DNA of 64,000 nt from Calocera cornea HHB12733 (GCA_001632435.1 KV423988.1:1-64000); one strand, 5' to 3'. Positions 11,505-22,921 are shown, counted from the stretch's first letter. Numbers and translations are program-made. The notes: generated by a model not told the origin, from the sequence alone.

Positions 11505-11511
11505 TATATAG
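11505..11511 (-). promoter_or_regulatory. TATA box of kinase paralogue 3
   Basis: TATATAG (read on the minus strand as CTATATA), about 135 bp before the ATG at 11371. It is followed by a GGAGATTGAGAGG-like block that is also recognisable upstream of paralogue 2. Confidence 0.45.
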
Positions 11512-11599
11512 CCCCACAGGAGGACCATGACTCGAGCCATAAAGCACCCGTGGAGATTGAGAGGCCGCGTTTATCGCGAAGGACACACTCATTGTGAAT

Positions 11600-12001
11600 T
11601 GGGTTGCAAGTTGCTCCGCCGGGAAAGGGGCTCGCTAGCCTCAGACGCGGACAAGTCGGAACGGGGCTCCTTGTTCATCTCAGCGGCCGGCGGATAAATG
11701 CATCAAGTTCATCCAAAAACACCTTAGTGTTCCAGAGGACATATTTGATATTACAATGCAGCCTGCCAGACGAGAAGAGCAGCGTTGTCACAATCGTTGT
11801 TTGGTTGACAGTGGAGGCATCAGGAAAGAAACGGTCAAGAAAGCCATGCCGCCTAGTAAAAGGGCCAAAAATGTGGGACGATTTTCACGTGGACGGAAGC
11901 GTGACGTCGGTTCGCCGTTGAGCGGCCGGACCCGCGCCGTTCCATCGCTCGCCCGCTCAGTCCGTCTGGGGCCCAGCGGCCACACTCTTTGTACATTAAT
12001 T
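11600..12001. other. upstream region of the PX-domain gene
   Basis: An open frame runs through here into the next gene, but its composition is Arg-rich and unlike a conserved protein. The conserved product starts at 12002, so this is best read as promoter and 5' leader. Confidence 0.4.
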
Positions 12002-12811
12002 ATGGCACACAATTTCGACAATTCAGTGTCACTGCCATCCCCTATACCTGAAGAGAGCTCGACCCCGGGGTCGCCCGTATCGCCTGCGATCACCATAACG
12101 GTGGACCACCCATTCGCCAATGCGCACGGCCTGCTGCAACTCGACCGGAGGATCGATGTCGAGGAGGAGGATCAGTTCTGGGAAGACTTCCCTAGTGAGG
12201 TGCGTCCGTTCGTTCCTTTCAGTTCTTATATATATCTAATAGTATGCTTAATGACATGTAGGATGAGTTCTTCGACCCACAACTCCCATCATCAAACCGC
12301 TCCACCCGCTCACGATCGACGGTCGCATCCCTCCACCTAGCCGACAACTCGCAAGAGGACACCGGCAGCTTCACGCGCAATATCAGCATACCAGGATGGT
12401 CGTTTGTGGGCGACAAGGTCGGCGCGGCGTATGTTGTTTTTGACTGTGCGATACAGACCAAGGAGGTGAGTCCGCTGTTATGGCCCGGGGGACATATCGC
12501 TAAGCAAGCGCCAGGGCACGACAATCCATGTTCTGAAACGATATAGTGCATTCTTGCACTTGCAACAAGAACTGGAGAAGGCTGTACCTGTGAGCAGTGA
12601 TGCTTCCTCAGATAGCTTGGATGTCAGTCTGACATGCTCTCAGAACCTGAGAGCCGTGCTACCTGCTTTCCCACCCAAGAACACATTCGCCAAGTACCGC
12701 CCTGCATTTCTCGAGAAGCGAAGACGACGATTACAATCATGGCTTGCCGCTGTCCTCCTCCATCCGACACTAGGCGGCCTGCCTCAAGTACGGAAATGGG
12801 TGATTGAGTAA
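12002..12811 (+). CDS. PX-domain protein (Ypt35/sorting-nexin-like)
   Basis: Exons 12002-12199, 12262-12465, 12515-12589 and 12644-12811 give 214 aa. The first 90 residues are acidic and Ser/Pro-rich. A phox-homology (PX) domain follows: ISIPGWSFVGDK, YVVFDCAIQT, the LKRYSAFLHLQ phosphoinositide-binding motif, then FPPKNTFAKYRPAFLEKR and a closing LQSWLAAVLLHP helix. PX domains bind PtdIns3P and recruit proteins to endosomes. The size and single-domain build recall yeast Ypt35, an endosome/vacuole adaptor for Vps13; that orthology is a guess. It converges on the dihydroorotate dehydrogenase gene, with less than 100 bp between stops. Confidence 0.82.
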
Positions 12812-12907
12812 ACCTCCGCGGCTGGATCGCCGGAAGTATCATGAAACGACAGCCGCATATGAAGACTATTGCAACAGTTTGACTTTTGGTATTATGATGG
12901 GGCTATG

Positions 12908-14630
12908 TTACAGTTTCTCCTCCTGGGACTGCTTGGTAGGGTCCGGTGTGATGGCCACGATGTCCAATACGGCGTTCGACTTGTCGTCCGGCGGAGCGGG
13001 TGTGGAAGGGGCAGTGGGTACCGGCGGCGGAGCGATGGGCTTCTCGACCTCGGGATCTCTCCAGTTCGGCGCGAGCTCGTCACCAAGGGCGATATGCGTG
13101 CTGATCTCCTTCAAGTTCTCGAGCGCGTTTTCCGCCTCCCGCTTCAGCCTCTCCAGAGCCGACTCTGAATCGTCCTTCCACGCCAACGTCGTGATCGCCT
13201 CGGACGTGACCTGCTTCCAGCTCTTGCCTTCTTTTCGCAACAGCTCCGTGAGCTCGTCTTTGATGTCGCGAGGAGCACCGACGCCTTCATATCCGAAAGC
13301 GGTATACAGCTGAACGGTCGACGCGCCCATTTTGGCGTATTCAAGGGCATCTGCGCCGCTGGAGATGCCACCGCACGCGATGAGGGGGATAGAGGAGGGT
13401 ATGAGAGAGCGGAGGGCTTTGAATGCTTGCATCGTTATTGGTTTTAGTGGCGGGCCGGAGAGGCCACCCGTCTCCATTTTGAGCGACACAGCTGTATCTA
13501 CTATGAGCAACCTTGTAACATTGGCTGTATATGCAGACTTACGAGATTTTACGGTGGTCGGTCGCTGCACCGTCGTGTTCCCCATGATGACGCCATCCAC
13601 CTTCGTCTCTCGTATGGCAGCCGCCACATCTTCGATCTCCTCGCTGCTCAGGTCTGGTGCGAGCTTGACCACCACCTTCGGCTTGCTCTCCCATGGCAGT
13701 TCATCCCGCTCCTTGACAACCTCCCCAAGCAGCTCCTCCAGCATCCCTCGTGCCTGCAAGCTCCTCAGCCCGGGAGTGTTCGGGCTGCTGACATTGACGA
13801 CCAGCACGTCCGCCAACGCGCCAAACGTGCGCACGCCCACCAGGTAGTCCTCAATGCTGTCCGGGCTGCTGCTCTTGTTCTTCCCCAGGTTGACGGCGAG
13901 CACGCGAGAGCGGCGCTGCGCGTGGTTGTCCACTTCTGGCCAGCCTGTCAAGCGCGCGCGCAGCCGGCCGAGAACTCGAGCGTGGCCGTCGCTGTTGAAC
14001 CCATAGCGGTTTATGATTGCGCGGTCGGGGAGGAGGCGGAAGAAACGCGGTTGGGGATTGCCAGGTTGAGGTTGGGGGGTGACGGAGCCGACCTCGACAT
14101 ATCCGAACCCAAGATCGAATAGGCCTGGAATGCGATTAGCAGATGTAAGAGATCAATGTATGCTACACACCATCGACTGCTTCGGCGTTCTTATCAAGCC
14201 CAGCGGCGATCCCAAGCGGATTTGACATCGGAAGATCCCACAACTGGATATGACATTGAGTATATACTGCCAACATAGCAAGATGAGGGTCACATACCTC
14301 GCATTCCAGGAGCTCATCATCCTCCTTGACGTCCTTGGGCATCAAGCCTGTTCCGAGCATCTTCACACCCAGCCTATGGGCCGTCTCCCCATCTACACAC
14401 AGCCTTATGAGCGGTATGGCGACATATTTGTGTATTGCCGCTCGCGAGTCGATGTAGTACACGCCGAACACCCCTGCACCGGCAAGGAGCAGGCCGCCGT
14501 ACACGTAGGACAAGATGGGCGTTGACCCTGGCGCGGTGCCATACGAGACTTGGGAGGTGGACGCAGAACGCGCATGCCTTGTAGGAGTCCTCAAGGAGGA
14601 GATGGGCCGACGAAGGCCTGCTCGCAGCAT
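12908..14630 (-). CDS. URA9: dihydroorotate dehydrogenase, class 2, mitochondrial
   Basis: Exons 14630-14298, 14243-14171, 14124-13543 and 13491-12908 give 523 aa. This is the quinone-linked fourth step of pyrimidine synthesis, on the inner mitochondrial membrane. The N-terminus is Arg/Ser-rich (MLRAGLRRPISSLRTPTRHA), as expected of a targeting peptide. It is followed by a hydrophobic membrane anchor (ILSYVYGGLLLAGAGVFGVYY), then GIAAGLDKNAEAVDG, the FMN and substrate motifs NRYGFNSDG, VNLGKNK and NVSSPNTPGLR (class 2 catalytic Ser), KLAPD, NTTVQRP, ETGGLSG and IACGGISSG. The last 100 residues form an unusual Pro/acidic extension (PPPVPTAPSTPAPP) not needed for the fold. The ATG at 14777 is less likely because 14630 starts the targeting sequence. 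The gene symbol follows fungal usage for the class 2 enzyme. Confidence 0.93.
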
Positions 14631-15090
14631 CTTGAAGCGCTGCTTGGCTCGCAGCGGCGGGATGGCAGCTCGAAAGTAGCAACGCAAGAATGCATGTGTT
14701 GCTTCCGCTAGTAAGGGTGCTCTGACGTGCAACCTGGAGGGTTCTCCTCCACTTCGCTTTACATTTTCCCGAATCACATCAATGCCTCAGTACACTGTCC
14801 TACGAATTCTGAGGTGTATCAGCAGATTTGACCATTTCTACTACTGGCGATGACTGCTGAGAGGTTGCCATTTCAGGCGACATCTGGTGGCCACACACAC
14901 GTTATCCACTGTACATAGCTTGGCCTGCTTGTGTACCCGGAAGCCATATGCGCCTGGGGAGTATCCTCCGGCAGTCACTCGATGATGTGCCATGGCACGT
15001 TGTTGCTGATCTGCTTGAAGTGACATCCATAACATGCGGTTTGGATCACAAAGATACACGTTTCCCCGCTGGCCCTGTCCAATTCCACCA
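14631..15090. other. intergenic
   Basis: Upstream of the dihydroorotate dehydrogenase gene and downstream of the first beta-lactamase-like gene. Nothing recognisable. Confidence 0.4.
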
Positions 15091-17344
15091 TCAAAGCAGC
15101 TTATCAAAGAACGCCTCCGAGCTCTCCCTCGGCTTGCCTGGGATCCGCTCCCTCGGGCCCGCCTCAAGGCCCCACATCCCCACGCCCATCACTTCCCGGT
15201 CCTCGACGAGGAACTCCGCTCCGCTCTCCTTGATCTCCCACCTGAAGTAGAACGGGCTCTTGTCCTTCCCTGCACCGTGCGGGTACAGGGTGTCGATGTA
15301 CATGCTGAACAGGTTCGGGTAGTCCGGGTTGGGCACGAGCCGGAAGTGCGTGGTCCAGAGCGTCGGCCAGTGTGCGTAGAGCGTGCTCTGACGGTCGGTC
15401 TCGAATGACGGGTACGTCGCAGAGTACGCGTCGAACACTTCCTGGCACTCGGGGGAGAAGGAGAATGACCATGCGCAGAGGGTGAAGTTCTCGAAGTAGC
15501 CCGGGGCGGCGTACGTGCCGAGGTAGGTCGTCAGAGGCAGGAGCTCGTGCTTGCTCGGCGCTTCGGTAGGCTTGAACTCCTTCGATTCGCGCTTGGCATT
15601 CTCGAACCTGCACAACCAGTCACCTCTCAAGATTCAAACACGGGCTAAATACCGTGTTACCTGGTCGGCCAGTCCACATGCTCCAGCCCAAACTCATCCT
15701 CGATGATCCGATAGTGCAGGCTCTCGATCGCGGGGTCCTTCATATCTCCATTCGTGAGGCTGATGATCCCGATCTTGTCTTCTGGCAGGAGCGTGATCCG
15801 GCTCGTGAACCCCGGTACGTTGCCCGAGTGCTGCACCAGCTGTGGCCCAGAATCAGCCTTCCGCATCTTCCCAACCCAGTACATGTGTCGTCGGACAGAA
15901 ACAAGAACGTACCTGATGTCCGGCGTACGAGTACCTCCACCAGCCCGCACCGTACACCTTGGTCGACAGCTCGGGCCACGCAGGCCGGGGCTCGAACGCC
16001 GAGCGCCCGCTCATGACCTTGTCCAGCACGTCCTTGGGGAGGACCTGCTCGCCCGTCGCCGGGTACTTCCCGCCGTTCAGGAGGGTGGTGACCCATTGTA
16101 CCTGCCGTTGTTCATCAGGACTGTGTGTGGGCGCGCGAGGTGAGGGTAAGGGTAAGGGGCACCCACCAGATCCCGCGTGCAAGTGATCACCCCCCCAGCG
16201 CCCGCATTGACCTCCACGGCCCTCGCACTCCAGTCGCCCAAGAAGTACGGCACCCTTCTCGTCTCGTTCTGCCCCGGCCCGGCAGCGTATACCCAGTTCT
16301 CCGCCAGCTTGCCCGAGTCGAAGGCGGCTTGGGGGGAGTAGGTGGAGCTGGACATGCGGAGGGGGGCGAAGATGCGCTCGGCGACGAAGGTCGGGTAGGG
16401 GAGGGTGGAGAGAAGGGAGACGAGGTACGAGGCGGTCGCGTACATCTGCAGGGTGAGACCGGTCAGCCAGTCCGCGGGCGGTGCCGCGAGGAGGCAGGGA
16501 GGTGAGGGGCGGACAGACCATATTGTTGTACTGCCACTGCTCGCGCAGCTCGAACGTCGGCCTCAGGTACCTGAGCGAGTGCACCAGCTGCCCCAGGTCC
16601 ATGGCGGGACTGTACGCCAGGTCGTGCCTACAAAGCAACCCAAACCAGACCGCACTTCAGTCCTCCGTATCGTGGAAGCTCCGACAGGGCAGGGATGGAT
16701 GGGAGGGATGGAAAGACACGGACCTGGGCATCCCAGTCGCATGACTGAGCAGATCGAGCAGCTGCACATGCCCCTCCGCATACTCGTCGAGCAGCGCCCA
16801 GCGCTCGCCGAGCACGTCCTGCACCTTGGTCGACCAGTCGAGTTTCTCTAGCCCGGAGCCGGAGGGGAGCGGGGTGACATTGCGCCCCGTGGAGTAGTCG
16901 GAGAGGACTAGGCCGAGGGAGGTCGCCGTGAAGGCTTTGCTGTTCGAGGCGATGGAGTAGAGCGTCTGTGTTCATTCCCACCCGAAACCAGAACCAACCA
17001 AATCAGACCAAACCAAATCAAACCGAATCAAAAGACAGAGACACAGACAGAGACAGAGACAGAAAGGGTCAGAAGCCCAGAGACGGGAGGGAGCGGGAGG
17101 TACGTACGTCCGCGTTCGAGAGCGTGCCGGACTCGGAGGCGATGCCCCAGTTTATGAGCTCCGCCTCCTGCCCCAGGCGCACAATGGCGACGGAGATCCC
17201 GGGGAGGTGGAAGCGCTCGCCGAGGTGGGAGAGGTAGGAGGTGATGTTCTCCGCGCTTGCGAGCGGGCTGGGCGCGAGAGGGAGCTGCGAGGCTGAGGCC
17301 ACGCAGGCGGTCGCCAGCGATAAGAGCACGAGAGGGGCACGCAT
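15091..17344 (-). CDS. secreted serine beta-lactamase-fold protein (paralogue 1)
   Basis: Seven exons, 17344-17108, 16965-16724, 16627-16519, 16445-16167, 16101-15913, 15839-15661 and 15607-15091, give 583 aa. A signal peptide (MRAPLVLLSLATACVASA) precedes the class C beta-lactamase/esterase fold. Catalytic motifs: S86-N-S-K89, Y193-N-N195 and H356-S-G358 (the third motif in the HxG form common in esterase-like members). The last exon encodes a beta-rich C-terminal domain starting LGTYAAPGYFENFTLCAWS. Family members hydrolyse amides or esters (beta-lactamases, EstB-like esterases, LACTB); the fungal substrate is not known. Three paralogues in this window (28796-30969, 38728-40727, 41076-43118) share all six intron positions. 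The transposon at 17938 lies about 600 bp upstream of this start. Confidence 0.88.
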
Positions 17345-17937
17345 TGTGTGATTCTGCTGTGGCTCAGTCGAGACAGACAAGAGGGTTGACAGTTACAGTA
17401 TCAAGCTGTTGGCCTCGCCAAGAATGGAGAGAAGCTGAGCTTGTCTAGCGATGAAAGAAAGCTAGATCGGGATGGACAGTGCTGGACTAAGGCAAGGGCT
17501 GCGCGCTTATTACGCCATCCCAGGAGGGACTAGCGGGTTCGGACCCGGGCCGCATGGAGCGAAGAGATTACCGGGTATGGAAACACCAATCACATTCATG
17601 AGTCACAGTTAGACATCTGCAGCTGAAGTAGGTGCACAGATAGCAGTTGTGATTTGCTGTTGTTTGGAACATGGGTACCTGGATTGGAGGTTATATGCTA
17701 CAGTCCAGGGACGCATGTGTGGGGTGGTGCAGGGTTTATATTCCCTGTCACATGCACTCCTCCAGCCAGTTGTTGTCTCCCAATGGCAGGCCTTGCACCC
17801 GCCAGCAACGTGCCCTCCCATGCACTCATCCCCACCCATTCTGCTCCTTTCCTGGCTAACAAAGTGCGCCAGCTCACCGTGCTGGCCGGGCAGGAGCAAC
17901 CGCCAATGGGGGCACGTGGAGCGCGCGCTAACTAACG
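17345..17937. other. beta-lactamase paralogue 1 promoter side, up to the transposon
   Basis: No supported gene. This stretch carries the 5' region of the beta-lactamase-like gene and the left target-site copy of the transposon. Confidence 0.4.
17929..17937. repeat. left target-site duplication AACTAACGG
   Basis: The 9-mer AACTAACGG lies directly outside the left terminal inverted repeat and is repeated exactly at 26062-26070 outside the right one. Confidence 0.75.
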
Positions 17938-18041
17938 GAGGACTTCCGAGTTTCGTGACAGTCGCTCTGCACTCTGCACAGTGCAGAGCGCAGAGCGCAT
18001 AGATTATAAATTTACCTCCGTTTGATCCTGTGTCCGCGTCA
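17938..18041 (+). repeat. left terminal inverted repeat
   Basis: Reads GACTTCCGAGTTTCGTGACAG near the outer end, then a palindromic CTCTGCAC-A-GTGCAGAG (17971-17987), GCGCAGAGCGCAT and CCTCCGTTTGATCC...CCGCGTCA. It matches the reverse complement of 25959-26061 in the same order with scattered mismatches. A 12-mer CACCGGCTATCA (18040-18051) follows at its inner edge. Confidence 0.75.
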
Positions 18042-18611
18042 CCGGCTATCAGTCTGAGCGCTGTAAAGTGACCGATAAGCAGGCCCTATGCATCGTTGTT
18101 GGGATCCTGGGCCCAACAATGAACATCGCACCTCTTGGTGCGATGTCTGCTTTACTACATGCATGTCTTGGGCTGTTTCTTTCCCTGGGCGATAGAGGAG
18201 TTCCAGGACAGTCCCGCCCATGCGGTGTTACTGGCCTGGGCTCCTCAGCTACACTTACTTGCGAATTGCGCACTGGCTACTGTCAACCTCCTCATCTGCG
18301 CTACTGCCTACTGACTACGTTGTGCACAATCTGGTCTGTGCGGGGGAGGAAATGCTGGAAATCTTCGTTTTGATGATGCGCAGGGTTGCCTACGCTTCCC
18401 GCTTCCCGCTATACCGGCGCAACGCGCGCCACTTGTCTTATCTTCTCGGCTCCCCGCTTTTCTCTGCTGCTTACCAGCGCATCCTTCAACTCCCCCTCCT
18501 CCCTCGTCACTCAATCACCTCAACATCGTCCTAGGTTCATCCCTGTCAACACCGGCACCTCCTACTTGGGCTCGGGCATCTCCTGCTGGAGCTCCGGGCC
18601 CGCTCCGGCCT

Positions 18612-18921
18612 CTGCCTCCCGTCCCATCCCCTCCGACTCCAGCACCTCTGCCTCCCATCCCATCCCCTCCGACTCCAGCACCTCTGCCTCCCGTCCCATC
18701 CCCNNNNNNNNNNNNNNNNNNNNNNNNNNNNNNNNNNNNNNNNNNNNNNNNNNNNNNNNNNNNNNNNNNNNNNNNNNNNNNNNNNNNNNNNNNNNNNNNN
18801 NNNCGACTCCAGCACCTCTGCCTCCCGTCCCATCCCCTCCGACTCCACCTCCTCTGCCTCCCGTCCCATCCCCTCCGACTCCAGCACCTCTGCCTCCCGT
18901 CCCATCCCCTCCGACTCCACC
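18612..18921 (+). repeat. 36-bp minisatellite, interrupted by assembly gap
   Basis: Tandem 36-bp units built on CCTCTGCCTCCCGTCCCATC + CCCTCCGACTCCAGCA flank a run of 100 N at 18704-18803. On the plus strand one frame encodes repeated RPIPSDSSTSAS, another PLPPVPSPPTPA. The true copy number is unknown because of the gap. The same unit recurs in reverse orientation at 21630-21802, and a degenerate form at 24897-25018. Confidence 0.85.
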
Positions 18922-18932
18922 GCTCGATCAAC

Positions 18933-20806
18933 ATGGCACCGCGCTCCCTCAGTGCCCAGCTCGCGGTCGACGATGTCGTCAAGATCATGAATGATTGCAT
19001 TCTTGATCCCGCCAAGAAGATCAGGATCCCATCCCGCATCCATTGCCCACTCTGTCGCCAGCAGGGCCGACCCCGAGCTTGCATGAATCGCAAGAACAGA
19101 GATGAGACGAACTACGGGCGTATCCTATCTGTGGTATGCTTACTTTCTTCTCATTCTTGCGCTTCTAACCCTCGCACAGTGCTATAATAGCGAACACGGG
19201 CCGATCGACCGCGTAACATGGCTTACCGACAAGCTCCATCCCAACGATTGTTCGGCACTCCAACAGAGCATGCAAGATGCCGTTCCCACCTGGAGTTCAA
19301 GTCCGATACACCATGATGCGCCACACCAACGGGCACGAGCAGCACGCAACAATTCCGGCAGGCGATACCTCAACTGTATTGCCTGTGGGAAGGGACGTGG
19401 AGCTCGGGCGTGCGACAAGAATGGGTGGTGCAAGGATTGCTGCCTCAACGCCAATGTCTCACTCAACTGGGGCTTGCCGGTCGGCTGTCATTACCATGGA
19501 CGTCCCCCTGGAGTGACCCGTGATTGGGAAGCGGAAGAGACGGAGCCGGTCGAGAGAGGGCGGGGAGGTGGGGGGGCAGGAGTAACAGGAGAACGGATGG
19601 GCTCGGGAGAGGGACGAGAGCCAGAAGCCGTGCTGCCGTCGACTCAGGCATTCCACGGTCCAGTCCAGATCGGACGCCGCATGACCAAGGACTACCGAGC
19701 CTTTCTACAAGAACAACTGCGCGAGGACGAAGCTTGGAAGCGGGAGGAGAGGGAGGTGCGAGAGCAATCAGAGAAGATTGCGCGTCTACTCGGCTTGGTG
19801 TTGTTCACCAAGGTGAGACTTTCTCCCTTCGTCACTTGCCTATCTGCTAACGCTACTCAAGACTGAAAGGCTCATGTACAAACTCATTGCCCAGCCATCT
19901 GACTTGGGCGGGCTGGCAACTCAGCTTGAAGACTGGCCGAAGCGTGTTCGCGATGTCGTCTGTGCAGGGGGTGGGGAGGAGGCGGACGAGGTGTTCCTAT
20001 ACGAGCCAGACTTGCAAAGCTGGGCCTCGTACGACTCGAACACGTATCGTACTGTCGTGCGTGGAGAGCGGCTCCTCTGCAGACTTCGCGGCGTTGGTCC
20101 CAATGCGCCTGGTCTTCAAGCTGAGATTGGCGACCTTCCCATGCCTTTAAGGGATGCAAGGTGAGGCGCAAAGCGTCCACACGCACCTCTCCCTCCATCT
20201 CTGTCAGCCTCCCCTCTTCCTGCAGCCTTTGGTCGGCACTCCTTGGCAAAGTTCAGTCTCCCGGTTGTCCCCTTGTCCCATCAACGCACCGCACGCAGAG
20301 CATCGGTGGATCTAGACCTCACGGGCGTAGAGGAGGTCGACCTGTCAACCGATCTCCCATCCCAACCGTTCCACCCTTCAACCCCGGCTCGCGCCTCTTC
20401 TCCGCCTAGACTGCTTGCCCTGCTGGATACTGCCATGTCTTCCCCTCCTCCCTCTCCCTCCCTCCCTCCCTCTTCCCCTCCGATCCCTATCCACGAGATC
20501 CTCGACAACGCATGGCCCGGCTCCTGCTCTTTTGGCACAATCTACAGCGCTATCAAGACCATCCAGCAAGCAATGCACAGGGATCACAAGTGCTTCCAGG
20601 AGGCATTCCATGACCTGTATGGATTCGACAAGCCCTATGGTACATACTTGCAGCATGCCAGCTATCTTAGCAAGTCCAAACCTGAACTTTTGTCGCTTGT
20701 CGACGAATATTGCGCCAAACCGGACGTTCCTTGGACACAGTTCTCCCGTAAGGCCAGGCGCATTGTCATGCAGGCCAGCAAGCTTAAGAAAGGGAATACT
20801 AAGTAG
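18933..20806 (+). CDS. transposon-borne cysteine-cluster protein, 545 aa
   Basis: Exons 18933-19130, 19180-19812, 19862-20160 and 20299-20806 join to 546 codons. An N-terminal CPLC...C pair (HCPLCRQQGRPRACMNR) is followed near residue 120 by a dense cluster: CIACGKGRGARAC, WCKDCC and LPVGCHYHGRP, a plausible two-metal zinc module. Then come a Gly/Arg/Glu linker, a long charged coiled-coil-like helix (EDEAWKREEREVREQSEKIA) and, after a Ser/Pro-rich low-complexity stretch, a helical C-terminus ending KARRIVMQASKLKKG. It reads opposite to the KDZ transposase-family gene. I do not know the family. The cysteine cluster suggests nucleic-acid or protein binding in the element's life cycle, or cargo. 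Upstream minisatellite sequence may be an additional exon or the 5' leader. Confidence 0.6.
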
Positions 20807-21150
20807 GTTAATAGCCTTTCCTTATTCTGAATAGTTTTCTACATTTGCCCTGGAGCAAGTTTGCATTCGGGCAGTAATGCACTCGTCTTAGTTACCCTCA
20901 CACGTCGCTTATTTCCACAGCCGTTCCTTTGACACACGCTCTCTTTAACTGAACGAATGTATCTAGTTAGTTATTGCCAGAATTGGACTAATACATTGGT
21001 TGCCCAGTGGGCGTACAAAACAAGGAGTGTGTGTGCGTCCTCAGAAGGAGCCTGAAGGGGTAGGAAGGGGTGGAAAGGGTGGGAAAGGAAGGTGATAAGA
21101 GAGAGCATAGAAGAACTGGTCAACATAGTGATGCATATTCCAAAGACGGG

Positions 21151-22245
21151 TTACGACACGTTGCGAGCGGCACCGCGAGCGAGCGGCCCCGCCCAGCCAA
21201 AGCCTGCCCTGTCCAACTCGCCCTGCACCTCCTTACGAGCCTCCCGACGGGCTGCAGCCTCCAATGCAGCCTCCAATGCCTTGGGTGACATGTTGAACCG
21301 CTTGCGGAACGGCCTGCGCTTTGATGCGCGAGAGGACGTGGGCGAGGGAGGGGTAAGCGGGCGGAGAACGGTTGCAGCGCCAGGGTTGGGCGACGACGGA
21401 TATGACGGAGATTGAGTCGGCGTTGACAACACGCTGAGGGTGGGTGTTGATGATGCACTGGCGAACTCGGCGGGAACACGCAACGTAGCGTAGAACGGTG
21501 GGATGTCCTCCCACCTTGTGTACCGGGGGAGGTCTTCGCCAGTCGTGCTGTCGTCCTGCACCGCACTGTCATCCGCAATGAGAGCGTTGATGTTGGTGCT
21601 GGGCCCAGTGGAGACTAAGCCATAGGCAATGGAGTCAGAGGGGATGAGACGGGAGGCGAGGGTGCCGGATTGGCTGGAGTCAGAGGGGATGGGACAGGAG
21701 GCAGGGGTGCTGGAGTTGGAGGGGATGGGACGGGAGGCAGAGGTGCTGGAGTCGGAGGGGGTGAGACGGGAGGCATTGGAGTCAGAGGGGATGAGCGCAT
21801 AGGACAGAGGTGGGGAGGCAGGTGCAGTATCCGTCTGGCCGTTGATGAGCTCGCAACTTGGCGCGAGAGCTGGGCCATTAGCGGCAACCAACACCACGGC
21901 GTCCTCTGATACAGTAGTCGCTGTACTGCTGGACTTGGAGATGTTGATGGGAGAAAGGGAGATGAGGGCGGTGCCAATCTTTGCAGAGCTGGCGCCTTGA
22001 GTTGTTGAGGAGTGCCGACCGAAATAGTTGGCGTTGACAGTGTCCGCAGGAGCAGCGAATCCCGTCGATGAGATCGCAGCATTGTCGGCTGCCAGGCCCA
22101 TCCGCAGGCGATGAGCGTAGTGAGTTGTTGAGGAGTGCTGACCAGTAAGGTTGAGCGATATGTTGGGTGCTATGGGGCGCCGCCGAAGAGACCATGGCGG
22201 CTCAGCCAGCCCCCTCGCATCTTCAGCCGTCTTGGGCTTTCTCAT
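21151..22245 (-). CDS. transposon-borne low-complexity protein, 364 aa
   Basis: A single open frame from ATG at 22245. It is Ser/Pro/Ala/Thr-rich throughout. Residues about 30-45 and 75-85 are encoded by two copies of the element's hairpin repeat (both give HSSTT). Residues about 145-205 are the minisatellite (repeated IPSDSS-type units). The more protein-like end has a conserved-looking LPRYTRWEDIPPFYATLRVP and a basic C-terminal helix (MSPKALEAALEAAARREARK). No known domain. The long frame could be sustained by repeat expansion, so the status as a translated gene is moderate. Confidence 0.45.
   Translation of the reverse strand: MRKPKTAEDARGLAEPPWSLRRRPIAPNISLNLTGQHSSTTHYAHRLRMGLAADNAAISSTGFAAPADTVNANYFGRHSSTTQGASSAKIGTALISLSPINISKSSSTATTVSEDAVVLVAANGPALAPSCELINGQTDTAPASPPLSYALIPSDSNASRLTPSDSSTSASRPIPSNSSTPASCPIPSDSSQSGTLASRLIPSDSIAYGLVSTGPSTNINALIADDSAVQDDSTTGEDLPRYTRWEDIPPFYATLRVPAEFASASSTPTLSVLSTPTQSPSYPSSPNPGAATVLRPLTPPSPTSSRASKRRPFRKRFNMSPKALEAALEAAARREARKEVQGELDRAGFGWAGPLARGAARNVS
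21630..21802 (-). repeat. minisatellite, second locus
   Basis: Degenerate 27-36-bp units with GGAGTCAGAGGGGATG and GGGACGGGAGGCAGAGGTGC. On the minus strand they are the same sequence as the 18.6-18.9 kb array. They lie inside the coding frame of the gene at 21151-22245. Confidence 0.8.
21998..22144 (+). repeat. two copies of the dispersed hairpin repeat
   Basis: Copies of GTGAGTTGTTGAGGAGTGCC lie at about 21998-22022 and 22120-22144, followed by GACC. Both are truncated before the second stem arm and lie within the minus-strand gene. Confidence 0.75.
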
Positions 22246-22689
22246 AGATAACCTAGAAATATGTCAGCATAGATGAAGTTGAAATGTATGGAATAGTGCT
22301 TACAGGTATTTAAGGGTCAGACTGGGTTTACTAGCGATGATTGTGAAGGATGAGGTGGTGGTAGAGGATAGACGACGAGGAGAGGGGTTGAGGCAATGAC
22401 GAAGATTGTTTAGCCGTTGAGCGCACTTGGTTCCGCGGGCGCTTCCAACCGCCCAATTTGGTCTCCCAATCTGGTGACGCTGAGACCTGACGAGCACTTA
22501 ATTATTGTTGATGATTGTCAACACCTTCTCCTCCTCGTCGCCCTGTTCCGCCAATGCTTGTCGACCTACTCGGTATTGATCTCATTTCTCTATACATTGG
22601 CTATCTAGTACATTGCAACCAGCACAACCCCGCCCTTTGTAGTCCTGGAACTGCCACACTGCCTCGTGCCCTAGGCGTGGTCGCCTCAT

Positions 22690-22725
22690 GCCGACCGTCT
22701 TGGTCGGCACTCCTCAACAACTCAC
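22690..22725 (-). repeat. hairpin repeat copy
   Basis: GCCGACCGTCTTGGTCGGC stem-loop followed by ACTCCTCAACAACTCAC; read on the minus strand it matches the copy at 23319-23356. It lies about 200 bp before the ATG of the next gene. Confidence 0.75.
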
Positions 22726-22921
22726 CACATGGATTTCCCCTTCTTCCATCGCCTCCTCCAGCTCTTTTCCCACCCTTAAGGCAGTCCCGAGGACTGCCTT
22801 GCACTATTGAAGGTACGAACGCGGCGAAATCTGATCCCGCGTTGACTCATATTGGCCCCTTTCCTTTTCCAGCGCTCTTGCTTCCCCCTCTCTCACTCTT
22901 ACAACCATCTTCACCGCAACC

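Noticed and set aside
12908..13951. Dihydroorotate dehydrogenase as a 347-aa protein starting at MTGWPEV
   Set aside because: The missing N-terminal motifs (GIAAGLDKN, NRYGFNSDG) and membrane anchor are found upstream in frame through three more exons.
18386..18994. Separate Pro-rich gene over the minisatellite
   Set aside because: The frame is sustained by a repeat whose length is a multiple of three and is broken by the N run; only possibly a leader exon of the next gene.
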